A stretch of 16,971 bases of DNA from an uncultured Dyadobacter sp. (lineage in GTDB: Bacteria > Bacteroidota > Bacteroidia > Cytophagales > Spirosomataceae): positions 1 through 16,971 of the forward strand of contig CAMLNK010000006.1 in the NCBI GenBank assembly GCA_946481035.1, given 5' to 3'. The notes under the pieces were generated by a model. That model was not told the origin of the DNA, searched no databases, and saw only the letters and a list, made by a program, of their open reading frames with translations. The number at the start of each line of letters is the position of its first letter. Position 1 is the stretch's first letter. A program made the position numbers and the translations under genes. This document shows positions 6,594-13,567 of the stretch, piece after piece.

Positions 6594-7950
6594 AACCGTA
6601 GTTATAGATATTGTAGGACTAAGCGCCAATCTGATCGGCGAGCATACGCCGTTTCTGGATGCTTATGTCAAAAAGCGGCATTTGACGCCCATTAAACCGG
6701 TTTTGCCTGCGGTTACTACCACTTCACAAAGCACTTACGTCACGGGTAAATGGCCGGCGGAAAATGGGATCGTCGGCAATGGCTGGTATGATCGCGAGGA
6801 TTCAGAAGTGAAGTTCTGGAAACAGTCGAACAAGCTTGTGCAGGGCGATAAGATTTGGGATAATGCAAGAAAGGCTGACCCGAATTTTACCGTTTCGAAA
6901 ATGTTCTGGTGGTATAATATGTACTCCACCGCCGACTGGTCGGTAACGCCGCGCCCGCAATACCACGCGGATGGCGTGAAAGCACCCGATTGCTACTCCT
7001 ACCCGCCCGAGCTGCGCGACGAGCTGCAAGCCGAACTCGGCCAGTTTCCGCTTTTCAATTTCTGGGGACCTAATGCCAATATCAAATCCACGCGCTGGAT
7101 CGCCGATGCTTCCATGTCGGTCGAGAGAAAGCATAACCCTACGCTGACGCTCATTTATCTCCCGCATTTGGATTATTGTCTGCAAAAATTCGGGCCGGAT
7201 TTTTCCAAGATCAGCAAGGAGCTGAATGAGATTGATGAGGTGGTAAAAGACCTGATTCAATTTTACGAAGCACGCAATGCGAAGATCATTCTGCTTTCGG
7301 AATATGGTATTAACCCGGTGAACAACCCGATCCATATCAACCGCATTCTCCGAAACGAAGGACTGATTTCCGTGCGTAACGAGCGCTGGTATGAGCTGCT
7401 GGATGCGGGCGTTTCCAAAGCATTCGCCGTTTCCGATCACCAGATTGCGCATGTTTACCTGAATGATCCTTCCGTAAAAGAGCGGGTTATCCAGGTTTTG
7501 AAGAAAACATCCGGCATTGACCTCGTGCTTGATAAAGAAGCGCAGAAGGAATACTATATCGATCACGCACGCTCAGGAGATATTGTAGTCGTTGCGAAAC
7601 CGGATAGCTGGTTTACCTACTATTACTGGCTCGACGACGCCAAAGCGCCGGATTACGCGCATTTGGTAGATATTCACCGCAAGCCGGGTTACGATCCCGT
7701 GGAAATGTTCATGGACCCTAAAAATCCTTTGATCAAGCTGCGCGCGGGCTATAAACTGGCCCGGAAGCTGCTTGGTTTCAGATATTTAATGGACGTCATT
7801 CCGCTCGATGCCACACTAGTAAAAGGCTCGCACGGCGGCATTAACATTCCCAAAGAATATTACCCGATCATCGTCACCGACGTGGCCGCTGAAAAGACTG
7901 AACTGGAAGCGGTAGATGTATATGACGTGATCTGGAAACACCTGATTTAA
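6586..7950 (+). CDS. eboF: EboF, alkaline-phosphatase-superfamily nucleotide pyrophosphatase-like protein
   Basis: This 454-residue protein belongs to the nucleotide pyrophosphatase/phosphodiesterase branch of the alkaline phosphatase superfamily. The first metal aspartate is D8 in VVIDIVG. The nucleophile region is PAVTTTSQS (41-49), with T44 the likely attacking threonine, followed by YVTGKWPAENGIVGNGWYD. The later metal motifs are altered: PHLDYCLQKFGP (about 192-203) keeps Asp but has Gln where NPPs have His, SEYG (about 237-240) replaces the usual SDHG, and only GSHGG (about 413-417) keeps its histidine. I recall SEYG-type variants in other EboF-like proteins, so this is probably a family property and not decay. 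No signal peptide is visible, so a cytoplasmic location is likely. It is the last gene of the canonical cluster. Confidence 0.87.
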   Translation: MNKTVVIDIVGLSANLIGEHTPFLDAYVKKRHLTPIKPVLPAVTTTSQSTYVTGKWPAENGIVGNGWYDREDSEVKFWKQSNKLVQGDKIWDNARKADPNFTVSKMFWWYNMYSTADWSVTPRPQYHADGVKAPDCYSYPPELRDELQAELGQFPLFNFWGPNANIKSTRWIADASMSVERKHNPTLTLIYLPHLDYCLQKFGPDFSKISKELNEIDEVVKDLIQFYEARNAKIILLSEYGINPVNNPIHINRILRNEGLISVRNERWYELLDAGVSKAFAVSDHQIAHVYLNDPSVKERVIQVLKKTSGIDLVLDKEAQKEYYIDHARSGDIVVVAKPDSWFTYYYWLDDAKAPDYAHLVDIHRKPGYDPVEMFMDPKNPLIKLRAGYKLARKLLGFRYLMDVIPLDATLVKGSHGGINIPKEYYPIIVTDVAAEKTELEAVDVYDVIWKHLI

Positions 7951-7971
7951 AACCCATTCCAAAAACAAATA

Positions 7972-8022
7972 GGCTTTCATGACGTTGTCTTAGAAACTTA
8001 CTACTACGACCTCATGAAAGCC
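7972..8022. promoter_or_regulatory. Perfect 11-bp inverted repeat spanning the start codon of the sugar dehydrogenase gene
   Basis: GGCTTTCATGA (7972-7982) and TCATGAAAGCC (8012-8022) are exact inverted complements with a 29-base loop. The right arm contains the ATG (8014-8016) and the first codons of the downstream gene. If eboF and that gene share a transcript, the folded arm would hide the start codon. There is no U-tract after it, so it does not look like a terminator. On double-stranded DNA it could instead be an operator pair. Confidence 0.6.
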
Positions 8023-9201
8023 ATTCTTCGCCTGACGCTCATCCCGTTGGTTGTCGCCGTTGCAGTTTTGGCCTGCAAATCCGATGATCCTGAAATAATC
8101 GAGGATCGTTTCCCAGAGGATTCCATCAATTCAAAAGACATTTTTCCGGCATTAACATTCAGCCAGCCGGTAGATCTCGTGCAGGCGCCGGGCGATAGCA
8201 GCCGGTTTTTCGTCGTGGAACAGGGCGGGGTTATTAAGGTATTTTCAAATGCGGAAAATGTCTCTTCCAGTTCTACTTTTCTGGATATTAAAAGCAAGGT
8301 ACGGTCAGGCGGCGAACGCGGGTTACTAGGCCTCGCTTTCCATCCTGACTTTAAAACCAATGGCTATTTCTTCGTCAATTACACCTCCGGCACACCGTTG
8401 AGAACGGTGATAGCACGTTACAAAGCCACCAGTGCCACCCAAGCCGATCCGGCGAGCGAAGCCATTCTTTTTACATTCAACCAACCCTACGATAACCACA
8501 ATGGCGGCTCGATGCAATTCGGGAAGGACGGCTATCTCTACATAGCTACCGGTGATGGCGGCAGCGGCGGCGACCCGCAAAACAATGCACAGAACCTGAA
8601 AAGTCATTTGGGTAAGATCCTGCGCGTGGATGTAAACGGCACCGCGAAAGGCAATTACGGCATACCGGCCGATAATCCCTACGCAACGGGAACGACCGGC
8701 AATTTGCCGGAAATCTACGCTTACGGCCTCCGCAATCCGTGGCGCATCAGCTTCGACACGGGCAGCGACAGACTTTTCGCGGGCGACGTCGGCCAGAATG
8801 AGCGGGAGGAAATCGATATTATCACCAAAGGCGGTAACTACGGCTGGCGTATCAAAGAGGGCATCGATTGCTATAACCCTTCTTCGAACTGTAATGCACA
8901 AGGCCTCATAGAGCCGGTACACGATTACAACCAGGACAATGGCGACCGCTCCATTACCGGCGGCTATGTGTACCGCGGCTCCGCCATTCCCGCGCTCGCG
9001 GGCAAGTACCTATACGGCGACTATATCAGCGGGCGCATCTGGGCGCTCGAACTCGACGGTAATACCCGCAAAAGCAACACACTCATCATGGAAGGAAAGG
9101 GCAATATTTCATCTTTCGGGCAGGATAGCAACGGCGAAGTGTACTATTTGAACTACGGGCAAGGCAAAGTGATGAAGGTGGTTAACGGAAATTTAAATTG
9201 A
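8014..9201 (+). CDS. PQQ-dependent sugar dehydrogenase-type lipoprotein
   Basis: This 395-residue protein belongs to the glucose/sorbosone dehydrogenase family, a six-bladed propeller that oxidises aldoses with PQQ outside the cytoplasm. A lipoprotein signal peptide is clear: basic start, hydrophobic core and lipobox VLAC with Cys21. The acidic residues after the cysteine (KSDDPE) resemble the surface-export signal described for Bacteroidota lipoproteins. Family motifs in order are GGERGLLGLAFHPDF (99-113, with H110 the likely catalytic base), DNHNGG (160-165), LYIATGDGGSGGDPQNNAQN (175-194), YAYGLRNPWRISFD (235-248), DVGQNEREEIDII (258-270) and GGNYGW (273-278). No c-type haem motif (CxxCH) is present. 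It starts 63 bases after eboF, so co-transcription is possible. The true substrate could be another sugar or alcohol. Confidence 0.85.
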   Translation: MKAILRLTLIPLVVAVAVLACKSDDPEIIEDRFPEDSINSKDIFPALTFSQPVDLVQAPGDSSRFFVVEQGGVIKVFSNAENVSSSSTFLDIKSKVRSGGERGLLGLAFHPDFKTNGYFFVNYTSGTPLRTVIARYKATSATQADPASEAILFTFNQPYDNHNGGSMQFGKDGYLYIATGDGGSGGDPQNNAQNLKSHLGKILRVDVNGTAKGNYGIPADNPYATGTTGNLPEIYAYGLRNPWRISFDTGSDRLFAGDVGQNEREEIDIITKGGNYGWRIKEGIDCYNPSSNCNAQGLIEPVHDYNQDNGDRSITGGYVYRGSAIPALAGKYLYGDYISGRIWALELDGNTRKSNTLIMEGKGNISSFGQDSNGEVYYLNYGQGKVMKVVNGNLN

Positions 9202-9227
9202 AAAATTGACCGGTCGTCCTATCTTTG
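9198..9227 (+). promoter_or_regulatory. Bacteroidota-type promoter for the polyamine dehydrogenase gene
   Basis: TTG (9198-9200) and TATCTTTG (9220-9227) match the Bacteroidota housekeeping -33 (TTG) and -7 (TAnnTTTG) elements with a 19-base spacer. The -33 element overlaps the stop codon of the preceding gene. Transcription would begin roughly 15 bases before the ATG at 9250. This separates the next gene from the ebo/sugar dehydrogenase unit. Confidence 0.7.
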
Positions 9228-9249
9228 CCGGAAATTTAAAACTATTAAA

Positions 9250-10461
9250 ATGTCCAAGGTTCTTATCATTGGCGCAGGTGGTGTCGGTAGTGTTGTGGCA
9301 CACAAATGCGCATTGAACAGCAATGTTTTCACCGAAATAATGCTCGCCAGCCGCACCAAGGCGAAATGTGATAAAATAGCAGCCGAAATCAAGGAAATGC
9401 ACGGAGTAACCATCCAGACCGCACAGGTGGATGCCGACATCGTGGCCGAAACGGTTTTGCTCATCAAGCGTTTCCAGCCCAAAGTGCTTATCAACGTGGC
9501 ACTGCCATATCAGGATCTGACGATCATGGATGCCTGCCTCGAAACCGGCGTGCATTACCTCGATACCGCCAATTACGAACCCAAAGACGTTGCGAAATTC
9601 GAATATAGCTGGCAATGGGCTTACCAGGAGCGCTTCAAAGAGGCGGGACTGATGGCCGTTCTGGGTTGCGGTTTCGACCCGGGCGCTACGCAGGTTTTCA
9701 CCGCGTTCGCCGCCAAGCACCAGTTCGACGAAATGCATTACCTGGACATTATCGACTGTAATGCAGGCGACCACGGAAAGGCATTTGCAACCAACTTTAA
9801 CCCTGAAATCAACATCCGCGAGATCACTCAGCCGGGCCGCTACTGGGAAAACGGCGAGTGGGTTGAGATCCCCGCGATGTCTATCCATAAACCGATCGAT
9901 TACCCGGGCATCGGGCCAAAAGAGAGCTACGTGCTTTACCACGAAGAACTCGAATCGCTGGTTAAGAACTTCCCTACCCTGAAACGTGCGCGTTTCTGGA
10001 TGACGTTCGGCCAGGCCTACATTACGCATTTGAATGTGCTTGAAAATGTGGGTATGACGAGCATCAAGCCAATCAAATTCAACGGCATCGACATCGTTCC
10101 CCTCGAATTCCTGAAAGCGGTATTGCCTGCGCCCGATACTTTGGGAGAAAACTACTCAGGCCAGACGTCCATCGGCTGCCAGATCAAGGGTATCAAAGAC
10201 GGTGAAGAGAAAACCTACTACGTTTGGAACAACTGCGACCACGCCGAATGCTACCGCGAAGTACGCGCGCAGGCCGTGAGCTACACCACAGGCGTTCCTG
10301 CGATGATCGGCGCGATGCTGATGCTGACGAACGACGAATGGATGAAGCCGGGTGTATATAATGTAGAAGAACTGAATCCGGATCCTTTCATGGAGCTGCT
10401 GAACGTCCATGGCTTGCCGTGGCATGAAGCGGTGAACATCGAGCTTCCCCACGAATATTAA
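9250..10461 (+). CDS. Carboxynorspermidine/carboxyspermidine dehydrogenase (saccharopine dehydrogenase family)
   Basis: This 403-residue enzyme has an N-terminal Rossmann fold with GAGGVGSVVA (8-17) and a C-terminal saccharopine-dehydrogenase-like domain with GCGFDPGATQVF (about 138-149), LDIIDCNAGDHG and the late CDHAECYREVRAQAVSYTTG. This pattern is that of carboxynorspermidine synthase. It joins aspartate semialdehyde to putrescine or diaminopropane with NADPH, giving carboxyspermidine or carboxynorspermidine. The product is then decarboxylated to spermidine or norspermidine. The partner decarboxylase is not in the window and should be elsewhere. The gene has its own promoter and terminator, so it looks like a single-gene unit. 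True saccharopine dehydrogenase is the alternative, but the sequence fits the polyamine subgroup better. Confidence 0.88.
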   Translation: MSKVLIIGAGGVGSVVAHKCALNSNVFTEIMLASRTKAKCDKIAAEIKEMHGVTIQTAQVDADIVAETVLLIKRFQPKVLINVALPYQDLTIMDACLETGVHYLDTANYEPKDVAKFEYSWQWAYQERFKEAGLMAVLGCGFDPGATQVFTAFAAKHQFDEMHYLDIIDCNAGDHGKAFATNFNPEINIREITQPGRYWENGEWVEIPAMSIHKPIDYPGIGPKESYVLYHEELESLVKNFPTLKRARFWMTFGQAYITHLNVLENVGMTSIKPIKFNGIDIVPLEFLKAVLPAPDTLGENYSGQTSIGCQIKGIKDGEEKTYYVWNNCDHAECYREVRAQAVSYTTGVPAMIGAMLMLTNDEWMKPGVYNVEELNPDPFMELLNVHGLPWHEAVNIELPHEY

Positions 10462-10465
10462 AATG

Positions 10466-10496
10466 AAAAGAGGCGGTTTTGAAAACCGCCTCTTTT
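10466..10496. terminator. Bidirectional Rho-independent terminator between convergent genes
   Basis: AAAAGAGGCGGTTTT (10466-10480) and AAAACCGCCTCTTTT (10482-10496) are a perfect 15-bp inverted repeat around one base. The GC-rich core is flanked by A-runs and T-runs on both sides, so it works in both directions. It begins five bases after the stop of the polyamine gene on the + strand and ends just before the stop of folB on the - strand. Confidence 0.93.
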
Positions 10497-10497
10497 G

Positions 10498-10848
10498 TTA
10501 TCCTTCCATCGTAATCACCGCCCGGGTGCAAACCCCTCCTATCGGCGGATTGAATTTCGAAACTTTCACAGTCACCTTCTCGACCGTCGGGTAATGCTCC
10601 CGTATTTTTTCAATTACATTAAAACCAATGTGTTCCAAAAGCTTGGCAGGCTCTTTCATGACCTTGGCCGTGAGCTGGTAAATGGTTTCGTAATTGACGG
10701 TCTCACTCAGCTTGTCGTGCTGCGCGGCACGGAAAAAGTCGGTGGTAATCGTAATGTCCAGGGCGTATTTGTTTCCGATGCGTTGTTCCTCGGGGTAATA
10801 GCCGTGATATGCAAAAAATTCGAGTCCTTCGAGACTGATCGTTCCCAA
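10498..10848 (-). CDS. folB: Dihydroneopterin aldolase (FolB)
   Basis: This 116-residue protein has the normal length for FolB, which splits 7,8-dihydroneopterin into 6-hydroxymethyl-dihydropterin and glycolaldehyde in folate synthesis. Visible motifs are FFAYHGYYPEEQ (11-22), with E21 matching the pterin-contacting glutamate of the family, LDITITTDF (30-38), VNYETIY (51-57), LLEHIGFNVIEKI (70-82), with E72 as the usual pterin-anchoring glutamate, and KVSKFNPPIGG (95-105), with K98 at the catalytic lysine position. The start is nine bases after the stop of the DivIVA-domain gene, so the two form an operon. Its stop lies within two bases of the shared terminator hairpin. No other folate genes are nearby. 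Confidence 0.93.
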   Translation of the reverse strand: MGTISLEGLEFFAYHGYYPEEQRIGNKYALDITITTDFFRAAQHDKLSETVNYETIYQLTAKVMKEPAKLLEHIGFNVIEKIREHYPTVEKVTVKVSKFNPPIGGVCTRAVITMEG

Positions 10849-10857
10849 TGGTGGTGA

Positions 10858-11898
10858 TTAGATTTGGTCAAAAAATGAACCGCCGCCTGATTTCTTCGGC
10901 GGGCTGCTTTCTCTTGGCCGGTTGATACCCGCCGAAGAATCCCTGGCCTTCTCTGCCACCTTATGCATTTCCGCCAGCACCTCTTCGGCTTCGTCGGCGG
11001 CAGTCCTTTGTGTTTGTCGGGGTCTGTTATAAGCAACCGGTTCTTCACGTACCGGTTCCGGAACTGGCACCGGCGCGGGCTCAGGCTCCGGAACTGCCGT
11101 AACAACCGGCGCTACGGCCTGAATTTCCTCTTCCGGCTCAACCGCCTCCGGCAGCTCAGGATCTACTTCAAAAACGGCTTCCGGTTCAGGCTCTTGTTCC
11201 GTCGTTACTTCGAATACCACTTCCGGTTTATCATCCTGCAACACTACTTCCACCTCCGGTTCGGCAGGCTTCTCTTCCACCTCGATTTTCACTGGCGGCT
11301 GGAATACCGCTTTCTTCGGAATTTCGATTTCGGCTATATGCTTTTTAATATCCTCCATTTTGTTGAGGACCGATTCCTTATCGTATTTCTGTTCAAAACG
11401 CTCCACTGTTTCCAGCGCGCTGTTTGCCAGTGAACTGAGCTGTACGATAAGGTTATCACGGAAGTTTTCAATCGCCCGGAAATCACGCTCCTGGAACTTC
11501 ACTTCCTGCGCAAAATCCTCCTTGAACTTCGATAACCGTTCTTCCGTTTGCTTGATAATCTGGTTCGTACGCTGCTCCGCTTCTGCCACCAGGTCATTCG
11601 CCGCCGTACGTGATTCTTCTATTCTTTTTTCCGCGTTTTCGTTCGCTTCTTTCTCGATTAACTTACTGGTATCTTCGGCTGCTTTTAAGGTTCTGAATAA
11701 GGTTGATTCGATATCTTTCAACTTCGCCAATTCCTTCTCCGCGTATTCCAGCTGCATCTTCAGCAAGTTGTTTTCGCTTGAATACCGCTCCCATTCCTGA
11801 GACAAAGAGTTCAGGAAAGCATCTACTTCGTCCGGGTCATAACCTCTGAAAATCTTTTCAAAAGTGTGCTTGCGTATCTCTATAGCGGATATTTTCAT
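10858..11898 (-). CDS. DivIVA-domain coiled-coil protein with a Pro/Glu/Val-rich region
   Basis: This 346-residue protein starts with a DivIVA-like domain, including HTFEKIFRGYDPDEVDAFLN (11-30). A long coiled coil follows at about 35-190, rich in Glu, Lys and Ala with heptad spacing. Residues about 195-290 are low-complexity Pro/Glu/Val, with a loose internal repeat (PEVVFEV at 225-231, PEAVFEV at 239-245) and a run of P-x-P dipeptides at 270-283. A helix (about 299-320) and a glycine-led tail ending SGGGSFFDQI complete it. DivIVA proteins of Gram-positives bind curved membrane and organise poles or septa; roles in Bacteroidota are poorly known. Three frames on the opposite strand stay open here because of the skewed composition, and they are not genes. 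The 107 bases upstream are AT-rich and may hold a promoter; TATCTTTA on the - strand is only a near match. Confidence 0.85.
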   Translation of the reverse strand: MKISAIEIRKHTFEKIFRGYDPDEVDAFLNSLSQEWERYSSENNLLKMQLEYAEKELAKLKDIESTLFRTLKAAEDTSKLIEKEANENAEKRIEESRTAANDLVAEAEQRTNQIIKQTEERLSKFKEDFAQEVKFQERDFRAIENFRDNLIVQLSSLANSALETVERFEQKYDKESVLNKMEDIKKHIAEIEIPKKAVFQPPVKIEVEEKPAEPEVEVVLQDDKPEVVFEVTTEQEPEPEAVFEVDPELPEAVEPEEEIQAVAPVVTAVPEPEPAPVPVPEPVREEPVAYNRPRQTQRTAADEAEEVLAEMHKVAEKARDSSAGINRPRESSPPKKSGGGSFFDQI

Positions 11899-12005
11899 GA
11901 TGCATTCTATGCTTTGATGCCTAGTTAAAAACGGTCGTGTAAGTTAAAGATATATGTGTCATTTTTCAAAGTATTTACCAACATTACCATATTATAAGTA
12001 TTGGC

Positions 12006-12905
12006 TTACGCGACCTCCCAAACCGATATCATGCGGTCGTCGCTGCACGAAATCAGTTGATTTTCAAAGCCCGTCCAGAGCAGTTTATTCACGGATGTTC
12101 CATGCCCCGCATGACGTGCCCGGTCGATAATTTTTTTAAGCCTGAATGTGGCTGCATCCCACAATTTGATGGACTTGTCCATGCTGCAAGTAGCGAAGAG
12201 GGAGCGATCGGGACTGAATGTAATGTCGTTGATCGCGTACATATGCGCGGGAATGTCGGAGACGATACCGTATGCATCATTGACGTCCCATATTTTCAGG
12301 TGCGCGTCCCGGCCGGTGGTGAACAGGTATTTACCATCCGGTGAATACTTAACGGAAAATACCGAGTTTGTATGTGCTTGAATGGTCTTTTTTAATTTAA
12401 AGCCATCCAAATCGAAGATATGGACGTTGCAATCGCTGTCGCCGGTAGCGAATTCGTTGGTCTCCATATTGACGGCAATGCTGCGGACACTTTTGCCGGC
12501 GATCTTGATATGCTTCTGGACCGCAAATGAAGGGACGTCCATCACCACTACCACGCCATCGCCTAATGCCACAAGCGCCTTATCGCCAGCAAAACGTATG
12601 TCGAAAATAGCGGCGGTTGTGATTTTGGAGGTCTTTTCAATCGCATTCTCCTTCGTATTCAACACCTGAATGCCTTCAAAATTCTGCCCTATCCACAGCG
12701 AATCGCTGCTTTCGTGTAATGCGAGCGCGTATACGGATGTGCCCGCACGCGCGACGAGTTTTCCCAGATCCGGCTTTTGCAAATCCCATTGAATGACGAA
12801 GCCATCGGCGCCCGCTGAATAAAAGCCGCGGCCCGTTTCGTCAGAAATAATTGTATAAACACTGTCCCTATGACCGGAAAAAGTATCTACTTTGCGAATA
12901 TTCAT
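12006..12905 (-). CDS. WD40-repeat beta-propeller protein
   Basis: This 299-residue protein starts at the ATG at 12905 (MNIRKVDTFSGHRDSVY). The frame extends to 12950, but those 15 extra residues would overlap the divergent gene and look non-native. At least five WD40-like units are visible, ending in IQWDL, HIFDL, KIWDV, KLWDA and SVWEV. Several begin with the GH or AH dipeptide plus SV/AI of a WD40 blade (GHRDSV, AHTNSV, AHMYAI). The remaining sequence probably supplies two more degenerate blades for a seven-bladed ring. No signal peptide or enzymatic domain is attached, so it is likely a cytoplasmic scaffold; partners are unknown. It runs towards the DivIVA gene with a 107-base gap and diverges from the phosphopantetheinyl transferase gene across 30 bases. 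Confidence 0.87.
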   Translation of the reverse strand: MNIRKVDTFSGHRDSVYTIISDETGRGFYSAGADGFVIQWDLQKPDLGKLVARAGTSVYALALHESSDSLWIGQNFEGIQVLNTKENAIEKTSKITTAAIFDIRFAGDKALVALGDGVVVVMDVPSFAVQKHIKIAGKSVRSIAVNMETNEFATGDSDCNVHIFDLDGFKLKKTIQAHTNSVFSVKYSPDGKYLFTTGRDAHLKIWDVNDAYGIVSDIPAHMYAINDITFSPDRSLFATCSMDKSIKLWDAATFRLKKIIDRARHAGHGTSVNKLLWTGFENQLISCSDDRMISVWEVA

Positions 12906-12918
12906 CTTTATATTTTTG
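12891..12918 (+). promoter_or_regulatory. Bacteroidota-type promoter for the phosphopantetheinyl transferase gene
   Basis: TATTTTTG (12911-12918) exactly fits TAnnTTTG. TTTG at 12891-12894 is a candidate -33 element, though its 16-base spacer is slightly short. Transcription would start about ten bases before the ATG at 12936. The -33 box lies inside the first codons of the divergent WD40 gene, so the two promoters must share very little space. On the - strand TACTGTTTG is only a near match for the WD40 gene. Confidence 0.5.
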
Positions 12919-12935
12919 TAGCAAACAGTATTACC

Positions 12936-13565
12936 ATGCCCCTCGTTCATTCCGAAAAGATAGAAGATAGCAGCACATTACTGCTCTGGAAACTGACGGA
13001 AACCGAAGCGGAACTTCAAAATGCACTGGGTAATGGTTTTAACCAGGAGGAACTCGACAAAATTTCCCACCCGCAAAAAAAACGCGAATGGCTAGCCAGC
13101 CGGATGCTGATCAAAACATTGGCCGAGCAGTTTGGCATTAACTACGTGGGCATTCACAAGGACGAACACGGCAAGGCATTCCTGATCGACAACGATTCGC
13201 ACATTTCCATTACCCATACCGCTGAGTTTGTAGCGGTGACGATCAATCCGGCAGCCGCCGTGGGTATCGATATGGAAAAGGCCGACCCGAAACTGCAACG
13301 TACCTCCAAAAAATACCTTTCGCCACCCGAGTACGAGCATGCGCAGGACGAAATGGACCGCCTTTGCATGTACTGGTGCGCGAAAGAAGCTTTGTATAAA
13401 CTCTACGGAAAGAAAAAGATCAGTTTCAGGGACGCCATTTTCATCAGCCCTTTTGAAAACGCTGATATTATCCTCAGAGGAAGCCTTACCGACGAAGACC
13501 TCGTCGTGCCCTCGAACATTCACGTCCGCTGGTTCGACGGCCATTGTCTGGCCATTGCGCTCTGA
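12936..13565 (+). CDS. 4'-phosphopantetheinyl transferase superfamily protein
   Basis: This 209-residue protein starts at the ATG at 12936; an upstream in-frame ATG at 12870 would run into the divergent WD40 gene and adds an unlikely hydrophobic leader. It transfers the phosphopantetheine arm of CoA to a serine of a carrier protein. Motifs are SITHTAEFVAV (91-101), AAVGIDMEK (107-115) with D112 and E114 as magnesium ligands, and WCAKEALYKLYG (147-158) with E151 and K155. The length and two-part layout fit the Sfp/Gsp-type family more than the short AcpS. No polyketide, peptide-synthetase or carrier-protein gene is in the window, so it may serve fatty acid synthesis or a distant cluster. Its stop is two bases from that of the convergent gene, with no terminator between them. 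Confidence 0.88.
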   Translation: MPLVHSEKIEDSSTLLLWKLTETEAELQNALGNGFNQEELDKISHPQKKREWLASRMLIKTLAEQFGINYVGIHKDEHGKAFLIDNDSHISITHTAEFVAVTINPAAAVGIDMEKADPKLQRTSKKYLSPPEYEHAQDEMDRLCMYWCAKEALYKLYGKKKISFRDAIFISPFENADIILRGSLTDEDLVVPSNIHVRWFDGHCLAIAL

Positions 13566-13567
13566 TA

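Noticed and set aside
6802..7566. 254-codon open frame on the - strand inside eboF
   Set aside because: It lies wholly within eboF, has no family resemblance, and the + strand frame carries the alkaline-phosphatase-superfamily motifs.
9193..10029. 278-codon open frame on the - strand opposite the polyamine dehydrogenase gene
   Set aside because: It is antisense to a clearly conserved Rossmann/saccharopine-dehydrogenase gene. Its protein has no recognisable motif and reads as an antisense shadow of GC-biased third positions.
10963..11433. 156-codon + strand frame, rich in Arg, Phe and Leu, opposite the DivIVA gene
   Set aside because: It is produced by the skewed Pro/Glu/Val composition on the other strand. 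The - strand frame has a recognisable N-terminal domain, coiled coil and operon spacing.
12906..12950. 15-residue N-terminal extension of the WD40 protein
   Set aside because: It would overlap the start of the divergent transferase gene and its promoter; the ATG at 12905 begins directly at the propeller sequence.
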